Shown here one piece after another: positions 9,685 through 20,879 of a stretch of DNA of 64,000 bases. The stretch is from Cherax quadricarinatus (Eukaryota; Arthropoda; Malacostraca; Decapoda; Parastacidae). Made by a program: the position numbers and the translations under genes. Every line of letters begins with the position of its first letter. Position 1 is the first letter of the stretch. Under the pieces are notes generated by a model. It was not told the origin of the DNA. It saw only the letters and a list, made by a program, of their open reading frames with translations, and did no database searches. Location of the stretch: the NCBI RefSeq assembly GCF_038502225.1, contig NC_091382.1:10577628-10641627 (forward strand). The letters are read 5' to 3'.

Positions 9685-12600
9685 TCACCCCGTCACCAAA
9701 CGGAGTAGACGTTCAACAGTAAGCTCACGATATCCCTCCGGAAAACTAATTACCCACCTTCCCCCATATAATTGTTTGTTCCTACATGCTGTCCTATAAA
9801 AACACGCCGCCAACGCTTTTATCCTAATGTTTCCCTCCACCTCCCTCATCCCCCAAGAAACATGCAAGTAATCAACTATTACGTATCTGATAGCCCTCCC
9901 CACCTCTTTGGGTACCCCTCCCATATCTAACATTAAAGCCCTGAGGGTTGATATCTGTCCCCCCCCCCAATAAAAAGAAAACCCTCTTCAACCACAATCT
10001 TACCACCTCCAAAGCAGAACAAAAATATACTACATGAAAAGCCGTTTCAACTTCCCCACAAAAACCGCATGATGCCTCTCTCACAAAACCCATTCGTCTT
10101 AGCACCTCTTTCGATGCTAACGTCCCCATAAGAAATCTATAAACTAATTCCCTCGCTCTTGCCGGTATTCTTAATTTACTAAATTCCACCCATATCACTC
10201 TCCAATCATATGTGGGATACACTGCCATCCCTTGCATTGATTCCTGACGACGACCCACACCCACTAACCGTTTTACCTTGAGTTTTTTAACATTGCGTAC
10301 CTTTAACATAAACCGCAACATATCTTCACACTCCACTAAGTCCCTGCCACCCCACCATTTGCGGATATCCCCCATCACCTCCCCCACCCGAAGACCCCTT
10401 TCCCCCGCTGCCCGAATATACCTCTGCTTCACATATAGCGCCTTCACCCTAGACCCTAATGCCATCAATCCCAATCCTCCCTGTCTTACCGCAGTCATTA
10501 CCACATCTTTACCCAACCACGCCCTCCCAAAACCCCACACATACCTTAAGGCTCTTCTTTGTAATTCCATAATATCCTGACTTCTTAAGGGGTAAATTTC
10601 CGCCACTCCCCACACCTTACTATAAATCAGCGTATTTACCACCACAACCCTTTGATGCAAGGTTACATCCCCGGCCCTTAGACTCCTGAGCCTACTCAAA
10701 GCTCTGTCCATTACCATTTCTGAATTAACCCTCCTGCTCTCCTGTACATCTGCTAAATACAAAATCCCACAAATCTTTAGCCTATCTACAGTTATCCATC
10801 CAAACTCCTCCCCCAAGGTCCCTCCTACCCAATTGCCTACCTCCAACAACCGTGATTTCTGCTTATTAACTCTCATCCCAGTAGCATTCCCAAAAATCTC
10901 AATTACCCTTCCCACTTTACTTAAATCTTCTATCTCATTAAGTAAAACAGTTGTATCATCTACATAACCAACAATATTCCCACAAAATCCACCTCTCTCC
11001 CCCATCCTTCCCATCCCACCATCAACCAGAACATAGAAAGGATTCTGCATACATGCAAAGAGTATTTGGGAGAGTGGACACCCCTGCCTTAAACCCCTCC
11101 CCATGCTTACTGAACTACCCAACCTACCATTTACCTGTACTCTCATCGATGCATTCTCATACAATGTCCTCACCCATCCAACCACCCTCCCTCCAAAACC
11201 CATTCTCACCATACTCTCAAACAAAAAGTCCCTATCCACATAATCATAAGCTTTCTCCCAATCCAGACCTAGAATACCTCCCTTACTACTACCCTCAAGG
11301 AAATCCCGAATACGTCCATGACCTACCCGCATACTCCTCCCCGGGATACCAAATTGTCCCCCATGTATCACCGACCCCATGACCTTCTTCAGTCTATTAC
11401 CCAAAATTTTCGCAAAAACCTTGTAATCTGCACACATCAAAGATATTGCTCGGTAAGCACTCAACTCTCTACCCCCCCTCTTCTTTGGCACCAAAACTAT
11501 GACACCCGTACTTTGCGATGTGCCCAACTTCCCACTAGTTAACATATGATCCAATAGCCTAACAAAGCACTGCCTAATACACCCCCAATGTGCTCTATAA
11601 AAATCATTTGGTATACCGTCTATCCCTGGTGTTTTCCCGGTACTCATCCCGAAAACTGCCTCTTCCACCTCAACCTCACTTATACCAACCTCCAACCCCA
11701 CTCTATCCTGCTCACTTAAAATGCTATGGAACCCCCCTTCAAAAATACCCTCCCAGGAACCCCCCTCCCTCCAACTCCATTTCTCCCTAAACCAACTATC
11801 AGCATAGAGACTCATACTTTCAGTATTGGATAGGACTCGACCCACTGGATACCCTCCCACCCCAGGGCTTGTCTCCAATTGTAGAATGGTGGTTACACTC
11901 TGTCGGTCCCTAAATTTACGTAAAACAAACCCAGACGGCTTATCACCCCACAATACATCCTCTAACCCCGCCCTAACCCTAATTGCATCAAACCTATCAT
12001 TGTGTATTTCAGCGATCCTGCTCCGCAGACTGTCCATGTCATCCCTCCTACCACCTCCCCCAACATAACAATCTTGCAACTGTCCCTCCAGATAATTTTG
12101 CAACCCAAAACGCCACCTCGCCTCTTCCCGTCCCCTAACCTTAAAAAAATTCGCTATTCCCGGTTTTGCCTGCATTTCCCACCAATCTAACAGATCTATC
12201 TCCCTGTCCCTAGCCTCCCAAAAAGGCAACCACCAATCACTGAAAAAAGGCCCCTCCTCCTCCTCCTTAAGAAGCCTTACATTTAATTTCCAGTACCCAG
12301 AATAAATACGCACCACTCCATCCCACATCAAATCTGCTATTACCGCCCTGTGATCCGAAAACCCCACATCGAAGGTTTGCACCCTCACAACATCTATACC
12401 CTGCTTAATATAAATTCTGTCCAATCGCGCTTCATATCCCCTACGGACGAACGTGTGCTCCACTAGGTATCCCCCCCTCCCCACCACATCAACAACCCCA
12501 ATATCTCGCAATACATCCCTCAGCACACTCAGCACACAACCCGCCCCTCTCGGTTCGACATCACCACTCCTAATCACACAATTCCAATCACCACCTATTA

Positions 12601-12995
12601 CTGTTATAGCAGGCAAACCTCTCAAGTGATACAGCAATACCTCTCTGACAAAATCTACTTTTACCCTGGTATTGCTAGTTGCTGGCATGTAAACTCCTAC
12701 AAAACTAGCTCGACTCTCACCCCAGACACCATCCACCCTCACGACCCTCCCACCCCCCCCCCTCTTCCCAGCCGATGACACGCAAGGGGCTGGTCTCCTT
12801 TATCGCCACTGCTACCCCACCTTTCAATTGCAAACCACTGGTAACATACATCCGATATCCTTTTAACCGCAACACACAACCAGCCCTATGATTATGCTCT
12901 TGCAAAAAGCAAATATCTACATCAAACCGCCGTAAAAACCACTCCAACCAAACTTTCTTAACCTCAGTCTTAAGTCCATTGACATTAAGCGTGAC
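9685..12995 (-). pseudogene. ORF2: endonuclease / reverse transcriptase (copy B), two frameshifts
   Basis: The N-terminal EEP/APE endonuclease shows LNVNGLK, CFLQEHN, GGDWN, LDRIY and SDHRAV. The reverse transcriptase has YRAISLMCADYKVFAKILGN, LDWEKAYDYVDRD, GLRQGCPLS and the catalytic YVDD. A C-terminal zinc-knuckle-like CGFCGEVETAFHVVYFC matches the zf-RVT region of Tx1/L1-type elements. It nicks target DNA and copies the LINE RNA. The main frame is 12781-9872; the N-terminal part lies in another frame (to 12717) and the last 80 codons in a third (9933-9685). Both changes fall at C10 runs (12753-12762 and 9959-9968), so they may be homopolymer errors. The start overlaps the end of ORF1. Confidence 0.85.
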
Positions 12996-13006
12996 ACTTC
13001 TGAAAA

Positions 13007-14257
13007 TTATAGAAGTGGCGGCTTTCCCCTATGCCGCTGGGATTTACTCGCTGCACTTTTCACATTACGTATTCCCTTACCACTCGAGTTATCCTGTGCA
13101 GTCACCTCCCCCCTCCCTCTCCCACTGTGCAACTCAGGCGCACCTCTAGCACTATGTGGCATCGGCTCCACAACCGCTGCCCATGACTTCTTCCCCGGCC
13201 TCTGCCCCGGGGTAATAACCTCGTCTATCTCTGATGCCGCAGTTCTTTTTCTAGAACTTCCACTTACACACATCTCACCCTCAGACGAATCCTCCTGGTG
13301 TACCTCCACGGCCACCACACACTCCAGCCTTTTCTTACTCAAGTCTTTCTCCACAATTTGTTGTCCCTCCAGCTCTCCAACTTCACATAAACTGAGGACA
13401 CCTTCTACACCGGGCTCATCCCCATCCAAAAAATCCTTGATGACATCTGCCAGTAAACCCTCCTGAGTCGAAGCTTCCTGGACTAAAGACTCCTCAGATA
13501 ACACCTTCGACTCCCCCGACTCCCCTGGGATAGTGACACACGTCTCCTCCTCCGCCACCTCCCGGTCGACCTCCTTGCTCCAGAGATCAGGCCTCCGGCC
13601 TCCAGAGGCAACAGAGCCAGGCACCAAATCACACGACTGTTGAATCACAATCGGCGTTTCCAGAATTCGAGGAGCCTGCCTCCTAGGACACTGGGCTGCC
13701 ATGTGCTCATAAGAGCTGCACAGACGACATGTTTTTCTCTGACCCGCATAGTACACATAAACCTGTGTTCTACAACCGGTCATCGTTACATAGGATGGTA
13801 TAGGCCTTGTTAAAGACATTTTAAGGGTGTAAGAACCTTCCGGCATTCCTTCATACGGACCATCCCTCCATACCCCCATGGTTGCAGAATGCACTGTCCC
13901 ATAACTGCGAAAAAACTCCTGTAGTCCATACGCCGTAGCCTCGAAGGGTACATTCCGTACCTTCACCCATGTGTAGTACTTAGAAACATCATGTAACACA
14001 ACATCCATCGCTGAATTCACACTCATGCGTTGTTCCTGGTACTGCTCGACAATTCTTGTGTAGAAGCCGGCTCTCAGAAATTTCACGAAGATTCTTGACA
14101 AACCATTAAGAGCGACGCCATATAATTCCTCGTTGGGGATACCATATGTGTCCCTGATGATGTTAGGGAGAAGTACGTTCATCGTATCTCCACTTAACGT
14201 ACCACGAACCAGCTCTATGCAGATAGTATTTACTCTCCGTACTGTATGTTCAGCCAT
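13007..14257 (-). CDS. ORF1 RNA-binding protein of Tx1-like LINE (copy B), intact
   Basis: The 416-residue frame is taken from ATG 14257 (MAEHTVRRVN), because copies A, C and D begin with the same MA...RRVNT block; the upstream 36 codons have no counterpart. Residues ~96-150 look RRM-like (WVKVRNVPF, FFRSYGTVH, YTLKMSL). A CCHC knuckle CRLCSSYEHMAAQC lies at 177-190 (C177, C180, H185, C190). The acidic, low-complexity C-terminal half has a KKSW motif shared by all copies. Such ORF1 proteins coat LINE RNA. The stop TAA overlaps the start of ORF2 in a different frame. Confidence 0.85.
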   Translation of the reverse strand: MAEHTVRRVNTICIELVRGTLSGDTMNVLLPNIIRDTYGIPNEELYGVALNGLSRIFVKFLRAGFYTRIVEQYQEQRMSVNSAMDVVLHDVSKYYTWVKVRNVPFEATAYGLQEFFRSYGTVHSATMGVWRDGPYEGMPEGSYTLKMSLTRPIPSYVTMTGCRTQVYVYYAGQRKTCRLCSSYEHMAAQCPRRQAPRILETPIVIQQSCDLVPGSVASGGRRPDLWSKEVDREVAEEETCVTIPGESGESKVLSEESLVQEASTQEGLLADVIKDFLDGDEPGVEGVLSLCEVGELEGQQIVEKDLSKKRLECVVAVEVHQEDSSEGEMCVSGSSRKRTAASEIDEVITPGQRPGKKSWAAVVEPMPHSARGAPELHSGRGRGEVTAQDNSSGKGIRNVKSAASKSQRHRGKPPLL

Positions 14258-14400
14258 TTTGATATCCCAAAATGAGCAGCGCACGTCCACACTACTCAAT
14301 GGTTGTTGATGTACTGTGGTAGCTCGCCTGAAAAACAGCAGAGGGTGTGCTGGGCACAACCGCACTCCACCGTAGTCAGGCAGCGAATGAAGGGTATAAG

Positions 14401-14592
14401 AGAGGTTACCTCCTGTAGGCGGAGGCTCCTGAGACCGTTTATTAATATATGTTATTGTTTTCTTGTAGGTAAACGGAAGAGGTCATCGTGGGACAGTTAA
14501 CACACCACCGGTAAGGTAAGTATTTATTTTACTCTAGTAGTCACGTTTTCCAGAATTAGGAATCTGTAGTATTTAGCGCATTTACGTGGATT
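14401..14592. other. Flank between LINE copy B and minisatellite; nothing recognised
   Basis: A short unique stretch with no ORF homology. It may include the true 5' end of copy B. Confidence 0.5.
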
Positions 14593-14852
14593 AGGTACGT
14601 TACTGACACAGGTCAGGTACGTTACTGACACAGGTCAGGTACGTTACTGACACAGGTCAGGTACGCTACTGACACAGGTCAGGTACGCTACTGACACAGG
14701 TCAGGTACGCTACTGACACAGGTCAGGTACGCTACTGACACAGGTCATGTACGCTACTGACACAGGTAAGGTACGCTACTGACGCAGGTCAGTTACGCTA
14801 CTGACGCAGGTCAGGTACGCTACTGACACGGGTCAGGTACGCTACTGACACA
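14593..14852. repeat. 22-bp minisatellite, ~12 copies
   Basis: The unit AGGTACGYTACTGACACAGGTC repeats with a strict 22-bp period. The first three units carry GTTACT, the rest GCTACT, and a few have GACGCAGG. Confidence 0.95.
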
Positions 14853-15235
14853 GATACATATACACAAAATGTACTACCCACCTGGAATTTAAATAAACGT
14901 ATGTATATAAAATAAAGCGTTTAGTGACGTATGAGGAAGCCGGAATATGGCGATAGTATCTATTTTGCACTAATGAGTTGTGTTAATCGTGGGTCATCGG
15001 GGCCAATAGAAATATTATTGACCAAAATTCACAATGACTTAATAGAGGAAGTGAAAGGGTATCTGGAAATGCCCAGATATATAATGTAATAGCCATAATA
15101 AGGCTGATAAGGAGCTGTGATTGGTCGACATAGTTACACCTGATTGTTCCCTAATCCGCTAGTGCCGTAGATCCCGTTAAAATTATATTGCTTAAATGAT
15201 TATGATTATAATTAGTTATTATATCTAAACCATTT
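14853..15235. other. No gene recognised
   Basis: AT-rich sequence without an ORF or known repeat word. Confidence 0.6.
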
Positions 15236-15291
15236 ATTTTAAATTTCTCAAAGTTGTAAAGTAAAAGGACACAAGTGCAACTAATGTGACA

Positions 15292-15343
15292 TTTATTGTG
15301 GCAACGTTTCGCTCTCCAGGAGCTTTATCAAGCCATTATAAAC
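15292..15343 (-). ncRNA. Hammerhead-like ribozyme, U3-A8 variant
   Basis: On the minus strand: stem I TTTAT-AA-TGGC, core TTGATAA plus an extra A, stem II GCTC/GAGC, then GAAACGT, U17 and stem I return GCCA-CA-ATAAA. All stem I pairs form (TGGC/GCCA and TTTAT/ATAAA around a 2x2 internal loop). Core positions 3 and 8 are U and A instead of C and G, which still pair. Activity is unknown. Confidence 0.5.
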
Positions 15344-15752
15344 AATACATGGACACAGAGGGTATATAAAGGCTCAGAGTGAGGTGCAATACTAGTGAGG
15401 TACCATTTCGATGTTCACTAGTGGTAGTGGTGGTAGTAGTAGTAGTAGTAGTGGTAGTGACAAAAGTAATACAATATGGTAGAGCAATTAATTCGTACAT
15501 GAGTAAAAGGATACAAAAGCTATTACTTGGGTAACATAAAAATAGGTTGGACAAATGTAGACTGGAATGAGGCAGCTTGTTTCAGTGTTCACTCTCTGTA
15601 ATGTGCTTTGTGTAGTATAACAGGAGAGACTATGTGATGGCAGGGTTTACTGTTTTCAGGAGGATTCTTGCTAAGACTTCAGAGATTTGTAGAAGAATGG
15701 TTCAGAGAACCGACATGTTGATAAATTAGACACATGTGCAACTCTTGGGTAT

Positions 15753-15805
15753 CTTTATTGAGGAAACGTTTCGCCACACAGTGGCTTCATCAGTCCATAC
15801 GTAGG
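15753..15805 (-). ncRNA. Hammerhead-like ribozyme, canonical C3-G8 core
   Basis: On the minus strand GGA precedes CUGAUGA, then an extra A, stem II GCCAC-UGU-GUGGC, GAAACGU, U17 and UCC. Stem I is GGA/UCC with outer TAT/ATA pairing. The self-complementary ACGU would form stem III only in a dimer or tandem. An AATAAA hexamer follows directly. Confidence 0.6.
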
Positions 15806-16040
15806 AGAAACTTGAAGAACAGGAGGAGAATGAGGTAATCAGTCCCTCAACCTTGAGTCGATGTGTTCAGTCCATCAATCTTGAATAGAATACGGCATAT
15901 CAGCGGAGAAGCAGCTTATAAACCGTATGGTAGGAGAGGTGCAGCAGTCATAGGTCGTGTCACATTTGTTCAATATGGAAGTAGGTCGTGCCCAAGAATT
16001 AGGCAAGAGAAGAATTCTCCTCCTGTTCTTCAAGTTTCTC

Positions 16041-16092
16041 CTACGTATGGACTGATGAAGCCACTGTGTGGTGAAACGTTTCCTCAATAAAG
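16041..16092 (+). ncRNA. Hammerhead-like ribozyme, mirror copy
   Basis: Same motif as 15753-15805 on the opposite strand, forming the other arm of the fold-back. The closing pair of stem II is G-U here (GUGGU before GAAA), a wobble that keeps the helix. Confidence 0.55.
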
Positions 16093-16438
16093 ATACCCAA
16101 GAGTTGCACATGTGTCTAATTTATCAAGACTTCGGAGATGGTGAAGCTGCAGTTGTTTTGTTTAACTGTATTTGAAACAGCGATCAGTGCTGATTCGAGG
16201 CACTTGCGTCTGCGGAAATTAGTTTCATTGATCACTAATTGGGCTTCTCTATTTGTCCAACCTATTTTTATGTTACCCAAGTAATAGCTTTTGTATCCTT
16301 TTACTCATGTACGAATTAATTGCTCTACCATATTGTATTACTTTTGTCACTAACTACTACTACTACTACTACTACCACTACTACTACTACTACTACTAGT
16401 GAACATCGAAATGTTACCTCGTATGGCAATCAGTTGTA

Positions 16439-16620
16439 TTTTTTTATATATATATATATGTTTAAAAACTTCATGTGACAAGAGAACAGGTACAGGAATC
16501 ATAATTACTCCACGAGTAATACAAAAATTTTCAGTTTACAGTCCAAGAGGTAGATACATGTTTATGACATGGAATCAAGTGTAATTATTATAATCAAAAG
16601 GAAGCGCTAAACCATAAGGG
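16439..16620 (-). mobile_element. 182-bp retroposon with poly(A) and 11-bp TSD
   Basis: AATCAGTTGTA at 16428-16438 and 16621-16631 flanks an insert that, on the minus strand, starts with the end of SINE family 3 (CCCTTATGGTTTAGCGC...ATTATAATAATT), continues into ~140 bp of sequence seen nowhere else in the window, and ends in A7. It looks like a SINE transcript that read through its tail into flanking DNA (3' transduction). Confidence 0.65.
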
Positions 16621-16631
16621 AATCAGTTGTA

Positions 16632-17376
16632 AGTTCCTAACTCCCACGTGCGATCAGTATTAACACCCATATATTTATGGGCCATAAGGTTGAATGTAGG
16701 ATTACTTCAACCTACCGCCCCCTCCCCCCTGTCGAAATACTGTTCCCCTTCACACCATACACATGCTACCTATTATCAAATCCATTGAAAACTTTAAATA
16801 GGAGTCTAGAGGTAACTACTAAACATGATAAAATCGTAAGTAGTTGAAACATTGTGTCATCCTTCAGAAAATTAACGACAAATCTCATAGGATGGTCGTT
16901 TTACAAAAGGAGACCCAAAAGACAATCTTGCACACCAATTAGGATGCTTAAAATTAACCCCTAAAAAGGCAATTAAAACACTATACTGATGATGCTGACG
17001 TCAGCACGACGACTGTGTACTACTTGTCAGGGACAATACCTACGATGACGCTGGGAAAGACCCACATGGACTTCGCTACGTCACCAAAAAACATTAGCAA
17101 AAAAAATACGAACTCGGCCATGGCCGGGAACTGGTCCAGTTTCACAAAAGGAAAAAGCATTTACCGAACAAAAGCGTTTTGTCCGTCTTGCTAGACGTAA
17201 TGTCCAGAAAGAAAAAATCAACATCTCAGTCGCACATCGCATCACATCCATACACCTTCAAGCACACGTAACTTACCATAACTACAAGCACGCAACTCGG
17301 TAACTCCCGCTTCCACCCTAAATATCCTAACATACCTTAGGGTGTTACCACGGGATGAGTCCAGCCCCTCGCTGCC
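16632..17376 (-). other. Probable 3'UTR of Tx1-like LINE copy E
   Basis: It lies directly downstream of the copy E ORF2 terminus and has no ORF. No poly(A) end was identified, so the boundary is uncertain. Confidence 0.4.
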
Positions 17377-17986
17377 TTACCCACCTCTCAGTTGCAGCAA
17401 CCACTGTACTGTAAGACTCCTATAGCTTGCAGGAAAGACGATACCCCACTTCCCACCGTAAAGGAGTCTGTTCCTACAAGCTGTTCTATAAATACCCGCT
17501 GCAATCGCCCTAACCCTAACTACTCCCTCGGTTTCCCTCATACCCCATGAGATATATAGGAAGTCAACCACCACGTACAGTATTGCCCTTCTTACCTCCC
17601 TTGACACTCCGCTAACTTCCAAGGTTAAGGCGCGTAGAGTCGAGATACTTCTCCCACTGAGAAACCCTAAAACCCTACCCATCCACGTACGAACTTCTTC
17701 CAATGTTTCACAAAAATAAACCGCATGAAACGCAGTTTCTTCCAGACCACAACTTAAACAATTCGCATCCCTTACCAAACCCATCCTGCTTACAAAAACC
17801 GTCCCATATTTCCCCCCCGTTACACAGCGAAAAAACAGACAGCCCCTGCACAATTTCCCTATGACATCTCCGCACCAACTGCCCAGCCCTAATCCTTTGA
17901 ACATTTTTCAACTTCAACAAGAGACGCAACATGTCCTCACACTCTATTAATCCTCTGCCACTCCACCATTTGCGTATATCTACCAT
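17377..17986 (-). pseudogene. ORF2 C-terminus, Tx1-like LINE copy E (split from copy D)
   Basis: Two frames (17986-17708 and 17904-17377) together give DIRKWWSGRGLIECEDMLRL, the cysteine motif CLSCGLEETAFHAVYFC, and a C-terminal VVDFLYISWGMRETEG block, all homologous to the end of ORF2 in copies B and C. The 5' boundary at 17986 is exactly the 3' poly(A) end of copy C, so copy C inserted here. The upstream part is probably copy D, ending at about 25905, with ~0.5 kb of ORF2 missing between them. Confidence 0.8.
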
Positions 17987-17999
17987 TTTTTTTTTTATA

Positions 18000-19074
18000 T
18001 TTTATTTAAAACTCAGGTACAAAATATATGGGTACATAATGAATATGTAGCAAGATACAGGCAGTGAAACAATCTGCAGTGACTACACAAATACCGGAGA
18101 AGCACTTATATAATATCAGAATTGGCTGCTGCACTCCAATCAAACACTGCTTTTATGTACTGTGCTTCACGTGAAAAGTTGGTCTTATAATAAACGATAA
18201 TACTACCTAGTAATGTTTACACTCCCCCCTCCCCTTGAAAACATACCACTTTCACCTTAGTATACTTATTAACAAATCTCTCATACATTTATAAGAGCAT
18301 TAAGGACATCATTGACAACATGTATAAACACAATCCAGCCATCTAAAAGGCTGACTATAATAAAAGGAATGTCTGAACATGATAGCACACATCCACCATT
18401 GAAACTAATCCACACCTTAACCCTCATATACCTCATAATAACAATCAATATCGTGCACGGTGGTGGGTTTAATACACTCCCGCTGACACTTCATCCCCCC
18501 ACATGCCTAGTAACTATGTCTGCCGTCACCACTCATAACCACCATCAGTCATTGAATTTAAAAATACATTAGAATACAATAAAATAAAAGAATATAAGGA
18601 CCCCTTATCGACTCTGCCACAGAAAAATATAATTTTTCCATTTTCTAAATACTGCTGATTCATCTTTGTGCTGACACAAAATATCCCCCATCACCTACGA
18701 TTTTTATCACTTTTCTCTAAAAATAAATACCAGATTATACATTTCATCAGTCAAAATTATATTACAATAAGCATAAAAATATCAATTATATTTATCATCC
18801 GACTAATAGGTGTACATTGCTATTACGCTGAATTCCATGAAATTTACATAAGAATTAATACATATATTGACAATCCTCACAATCCTTCCCGTCTTCTAAA
18901 TACTGTGTACATACATTCTATGACGTTTCGTTATGATCCATTCATATTTACTTTACACTTCCCCTTTTCCCCAGTGCAAGATAAATGCCACTTGAACTAG
19001 ACGTCACAACACCTTACATTTGTTCACTTAAAACGTATAAAATAAGAACTAACATAAATAACTTATAACAATAT
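18000..19074 (-). other. Distal 3'UTR of copy C
   Basis: AT-rich sequence without coding potential, between the LINE 3' end and the RTE insertion. The proximal part of the same 3'UTR is at 20880-21354. Confidence 0.65.
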
Positions 19075-19078
19075 TTTT

Positions 19079-20868
19079 TTTTTTTTAATCACACTGGCCG
19101 ATTCCCACCAAGGCAGGGTGGCCCGAAAAAGAAAAACTTTCACCATCATTCACTCCATCACTGTCTTGCCAGAAGGGTGCTTTACACTACAGTTTTTAAA
19201 CTGCAACATTAACACCCCTCCTTCAGAGTGCAGGCACTGTACTTCCCATCTCCAGGACTCAAGTCCGGCCTGCCAGTTTCCCTGAATCCCTTCATAAATG
19301 TTACTTTGCTCACACTCCAACAGCACGTCAAGTATTAAAAACCATTTGTCTCCATTCACTCCTATCAAACACGCTCACGCATGCCTGCTGGAAGTCCAAG
19401 CCCCTCGCACACAAAACCTCCTTTACCCCCTCCCTCCAACCCTTCCTAGGCCGACCCCTACCCCGCCTTCCTTCCACTACAGACTGATACACTCTTGAAG
19501 TCATTCTGTTTCGCTCCATTCTCTCTACATGTCCGAACCACCTCAACAACCCTTCCTCAGCCCTCTGGATAACAGTTTTGGTAATCCCGCACCTCCTCCT
19601 AACTTCCAAACTACGAATTCTCTGCATTATATTCACACCACACATTGCCCTCAGACATGACATCTCCACTGCCTCCAGCCTTCTCCTCGCTGCAACATTC
19701 ATCACCCACGCTTCACACCCATATAAGAGCGTTGGTAAAACTATACTCTCATACATTCCCCTCTTTGCCTCCAAGGACAAAGTTCTTTGTCTCCACAGAC
19801 TCCTAAGTGCACCACTCACTCTTTTTCCCTCGTCAATTCTATGATTCACCTCATCTTTCATAGACCCATCCGCTGACACGTCCACTCCCAAATATCTGAA
19901 TACGTTCACCTCCTCCATACTCTCTCCCTCCAATCTGATATTCAATCTTTCATCACCTAATCTTTTTGTTATCCTCATAACCTTACTCTTTCCTGTATTC
20001 ACCTTTAATTTTCTTCTTTTGCACACCCTACCAAATTCATCCACCAATCTCTGCAACTTCTCTTCAGAATCTCCCAAAAGCACAGTGTCATCAGCAAAGA
20101 GCAGCTGTGACAACTCCCACTTTGTGTGTGATTCTTTATCTTTTAACTCCACGCCTCTTGCCAAGACCCTCGCATTTACTTCTCTTACAACCCCATCTAT
20201 AAATATATTAAACAACCACGGTGACATCACACATCCTTGTCTAAGGCCTACTTTTACTGGGAAAAAATTTCCCTCTTTCCTACATACTCTAACTTGAGCC
20301 TCACTATCCTCGTAAAAACTCTTCACTGCTTTCAGTAACCTACCTCCTACACCATACACTTGCAACATCTGCCACATTGCCCCCCTATCCACCCTGTCAT
20401 ACGCCTTTTCCAAATCCATAAATGCCACAAAGACCTCTTTAGCCTTATCTAAATACTGTTCACTTATATGTTTCACTGTAAACACCTGGTCCACACACCC
20501 CCTACCTTTCCTAAAGCCTCCTTGTTCATCTGCTATCCTATTCTCCGTCTTACTCTTAATTCTTTCAATTATAACTCTACCATACACTTTACCAGGTACA
20601 CTCAACAGACTTATCCCCCTATAATTTTTGCACTCTCTTTTATCCCCTTTGCCTTTATACAAAGGAACTATGCATGCTCTCTGCCAATCACTAGGTACCT
20701 TACCCTCTTCCATACATTTATTAAATAATTGCACCAACCACTCCAAAACTATATCCCCACCTGCTTTTAACATTTCTATCTTTATCCCATCAATCCCGGC
20801 TGCCTTACCCCCTTTCATTTTACCTACTGCCTCACGAACTTCCCCAATACATATTCCCATATTTATGT
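19079..20868 (-). mobile_element. RTE-like LINE, 5'-truncated, inside copy C 3'UTR
   Basis: On the minus strand it starts within the RT domain, has a complete C-terminal ORF, a ~250-bp 3'UTR and ends CCAGTGTGATT followed by A13 at about 19079-19090. It is the youngest layer of the nest. A diverged, broken copy of the same family lies at 34060-34740. Confidence 0.8.
19328..20860 (-). CDS. RTE-clade reverse transcriptase, 5'-truncated, open
   Basis: The 510-codon frame has no stops. It begins inside the protein: the endonuclease domain is missing, so Met1 is an internal methionine. The RT shows KNYRGISLLSVPGKV (~78-92), FMDLEKAYDRVD (~147-158), GLRQGCVMSP (~205-214) and catalytic FADD (~255-258), then KVMRITKR and FRYLGVDVSADGS. 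The C-terminal part has LLYGCEAW, RWFGHVERM and GRGRPRKGW, typical of RTE/BovB-type LINEs. It would copy LINE RNA at a nicked target, but without endonuclease this copy is non-autonomous. The intact frame implies recent insertion. Confidence 0.85.
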   Translation of the reverse strand: MGICIGEVREAVGKMKGGKAAGIDGIKIEMLKAGGDIVLEWLVQLFNKCMEEGKVPSDWQRACIVPLYKGKGDKRECKNYRGISLLSVPGKVYGRVIIERIKSKTENRIADEQGGFRKGRGCVDQVFTVKHISEQYLDKAKEVFVAFMDLEKAYDRVDRGAMWQMLQVYGVGGRLLKAVKSFYEDSEAQVRVCRKEGNFFPVKVGLRQGCVMSPWLFNIFIDGVVREVNARVLARGVELKDKESHTKWELSQLLFADDTVLLGDSEEKLQRLVDEFGRVCKRRKLKVNTGKSKVMRITKRLGDERLNIRLEGESMEEVNVFRYLGVDVSADGSMKDEVNHRIDEGKRVSGALRSLWRQRTLSLEAKRGMYESIVLPTLLYGCEAWVMNVAARRRLEAVEMSCLRAMCGVNIMQRIRSLEVRRRCGITKTVIQRAEEGLLRWFGHVERMERNRMTSRVYQSVVEGRRGRGRPRKGWREGVKEVLCARGLDFQQACVSVFDRSEWRQMVFNT

Positions 20869-20879
20869 ATTATCATGTT

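Larger units (their letters stand above)
8350..14400 (-). mobile_element. Near-complete Tx1/L1-clade LINE (copy B)
   Basis: Read on the minus strand it has a short 5' region (about 14400-14258), ORF1 (14257-13007), an overlapping ORF2 (about 12995-9685) and a ~1.33-kb 3'UTR ending in AAATAAAATATA plus poly(A) at about 8350-8375. The same 3' terminus occurs at 17987 in copy C. Both ORFs are close to intact: the only breaks seen are frame changes at two 10-C runs. The 3' end abuts the minisatellite; no clear target-site duplication was found, so the exact 5' end is uncertain. Confidence 0.8.
15268..16437. mobile_element. Nested fold-back unit with hammerhead-like ribozymes (Penelope/retrozyme-like)
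   Basis: Outer arms (about 15400-15560 and 16254-16420) are reverse complements, including mirrored (AGT)n/(ACT)n microsatellites and CAATATGGTAGAGCAATTAA. Inside them lies a second inverted repeat with 111-bp arms (15721-15831 and 16014-16124). Three hammerhead-like motifs sit in it (15292-15343, 15753-15805, 16041-16092). Inverted partial copies and hammerhead motifs are known for Penelope-like retroelements and animal retrozymes, but no reverse transcriptase is present here, so the assignment is inference. Confidence 0.55.

Noticed and set aside
10278..12190. Several 60-143-codon plus-strand ORFs
   Set aside because: Antisense shadows of LINE copy B ORF2.
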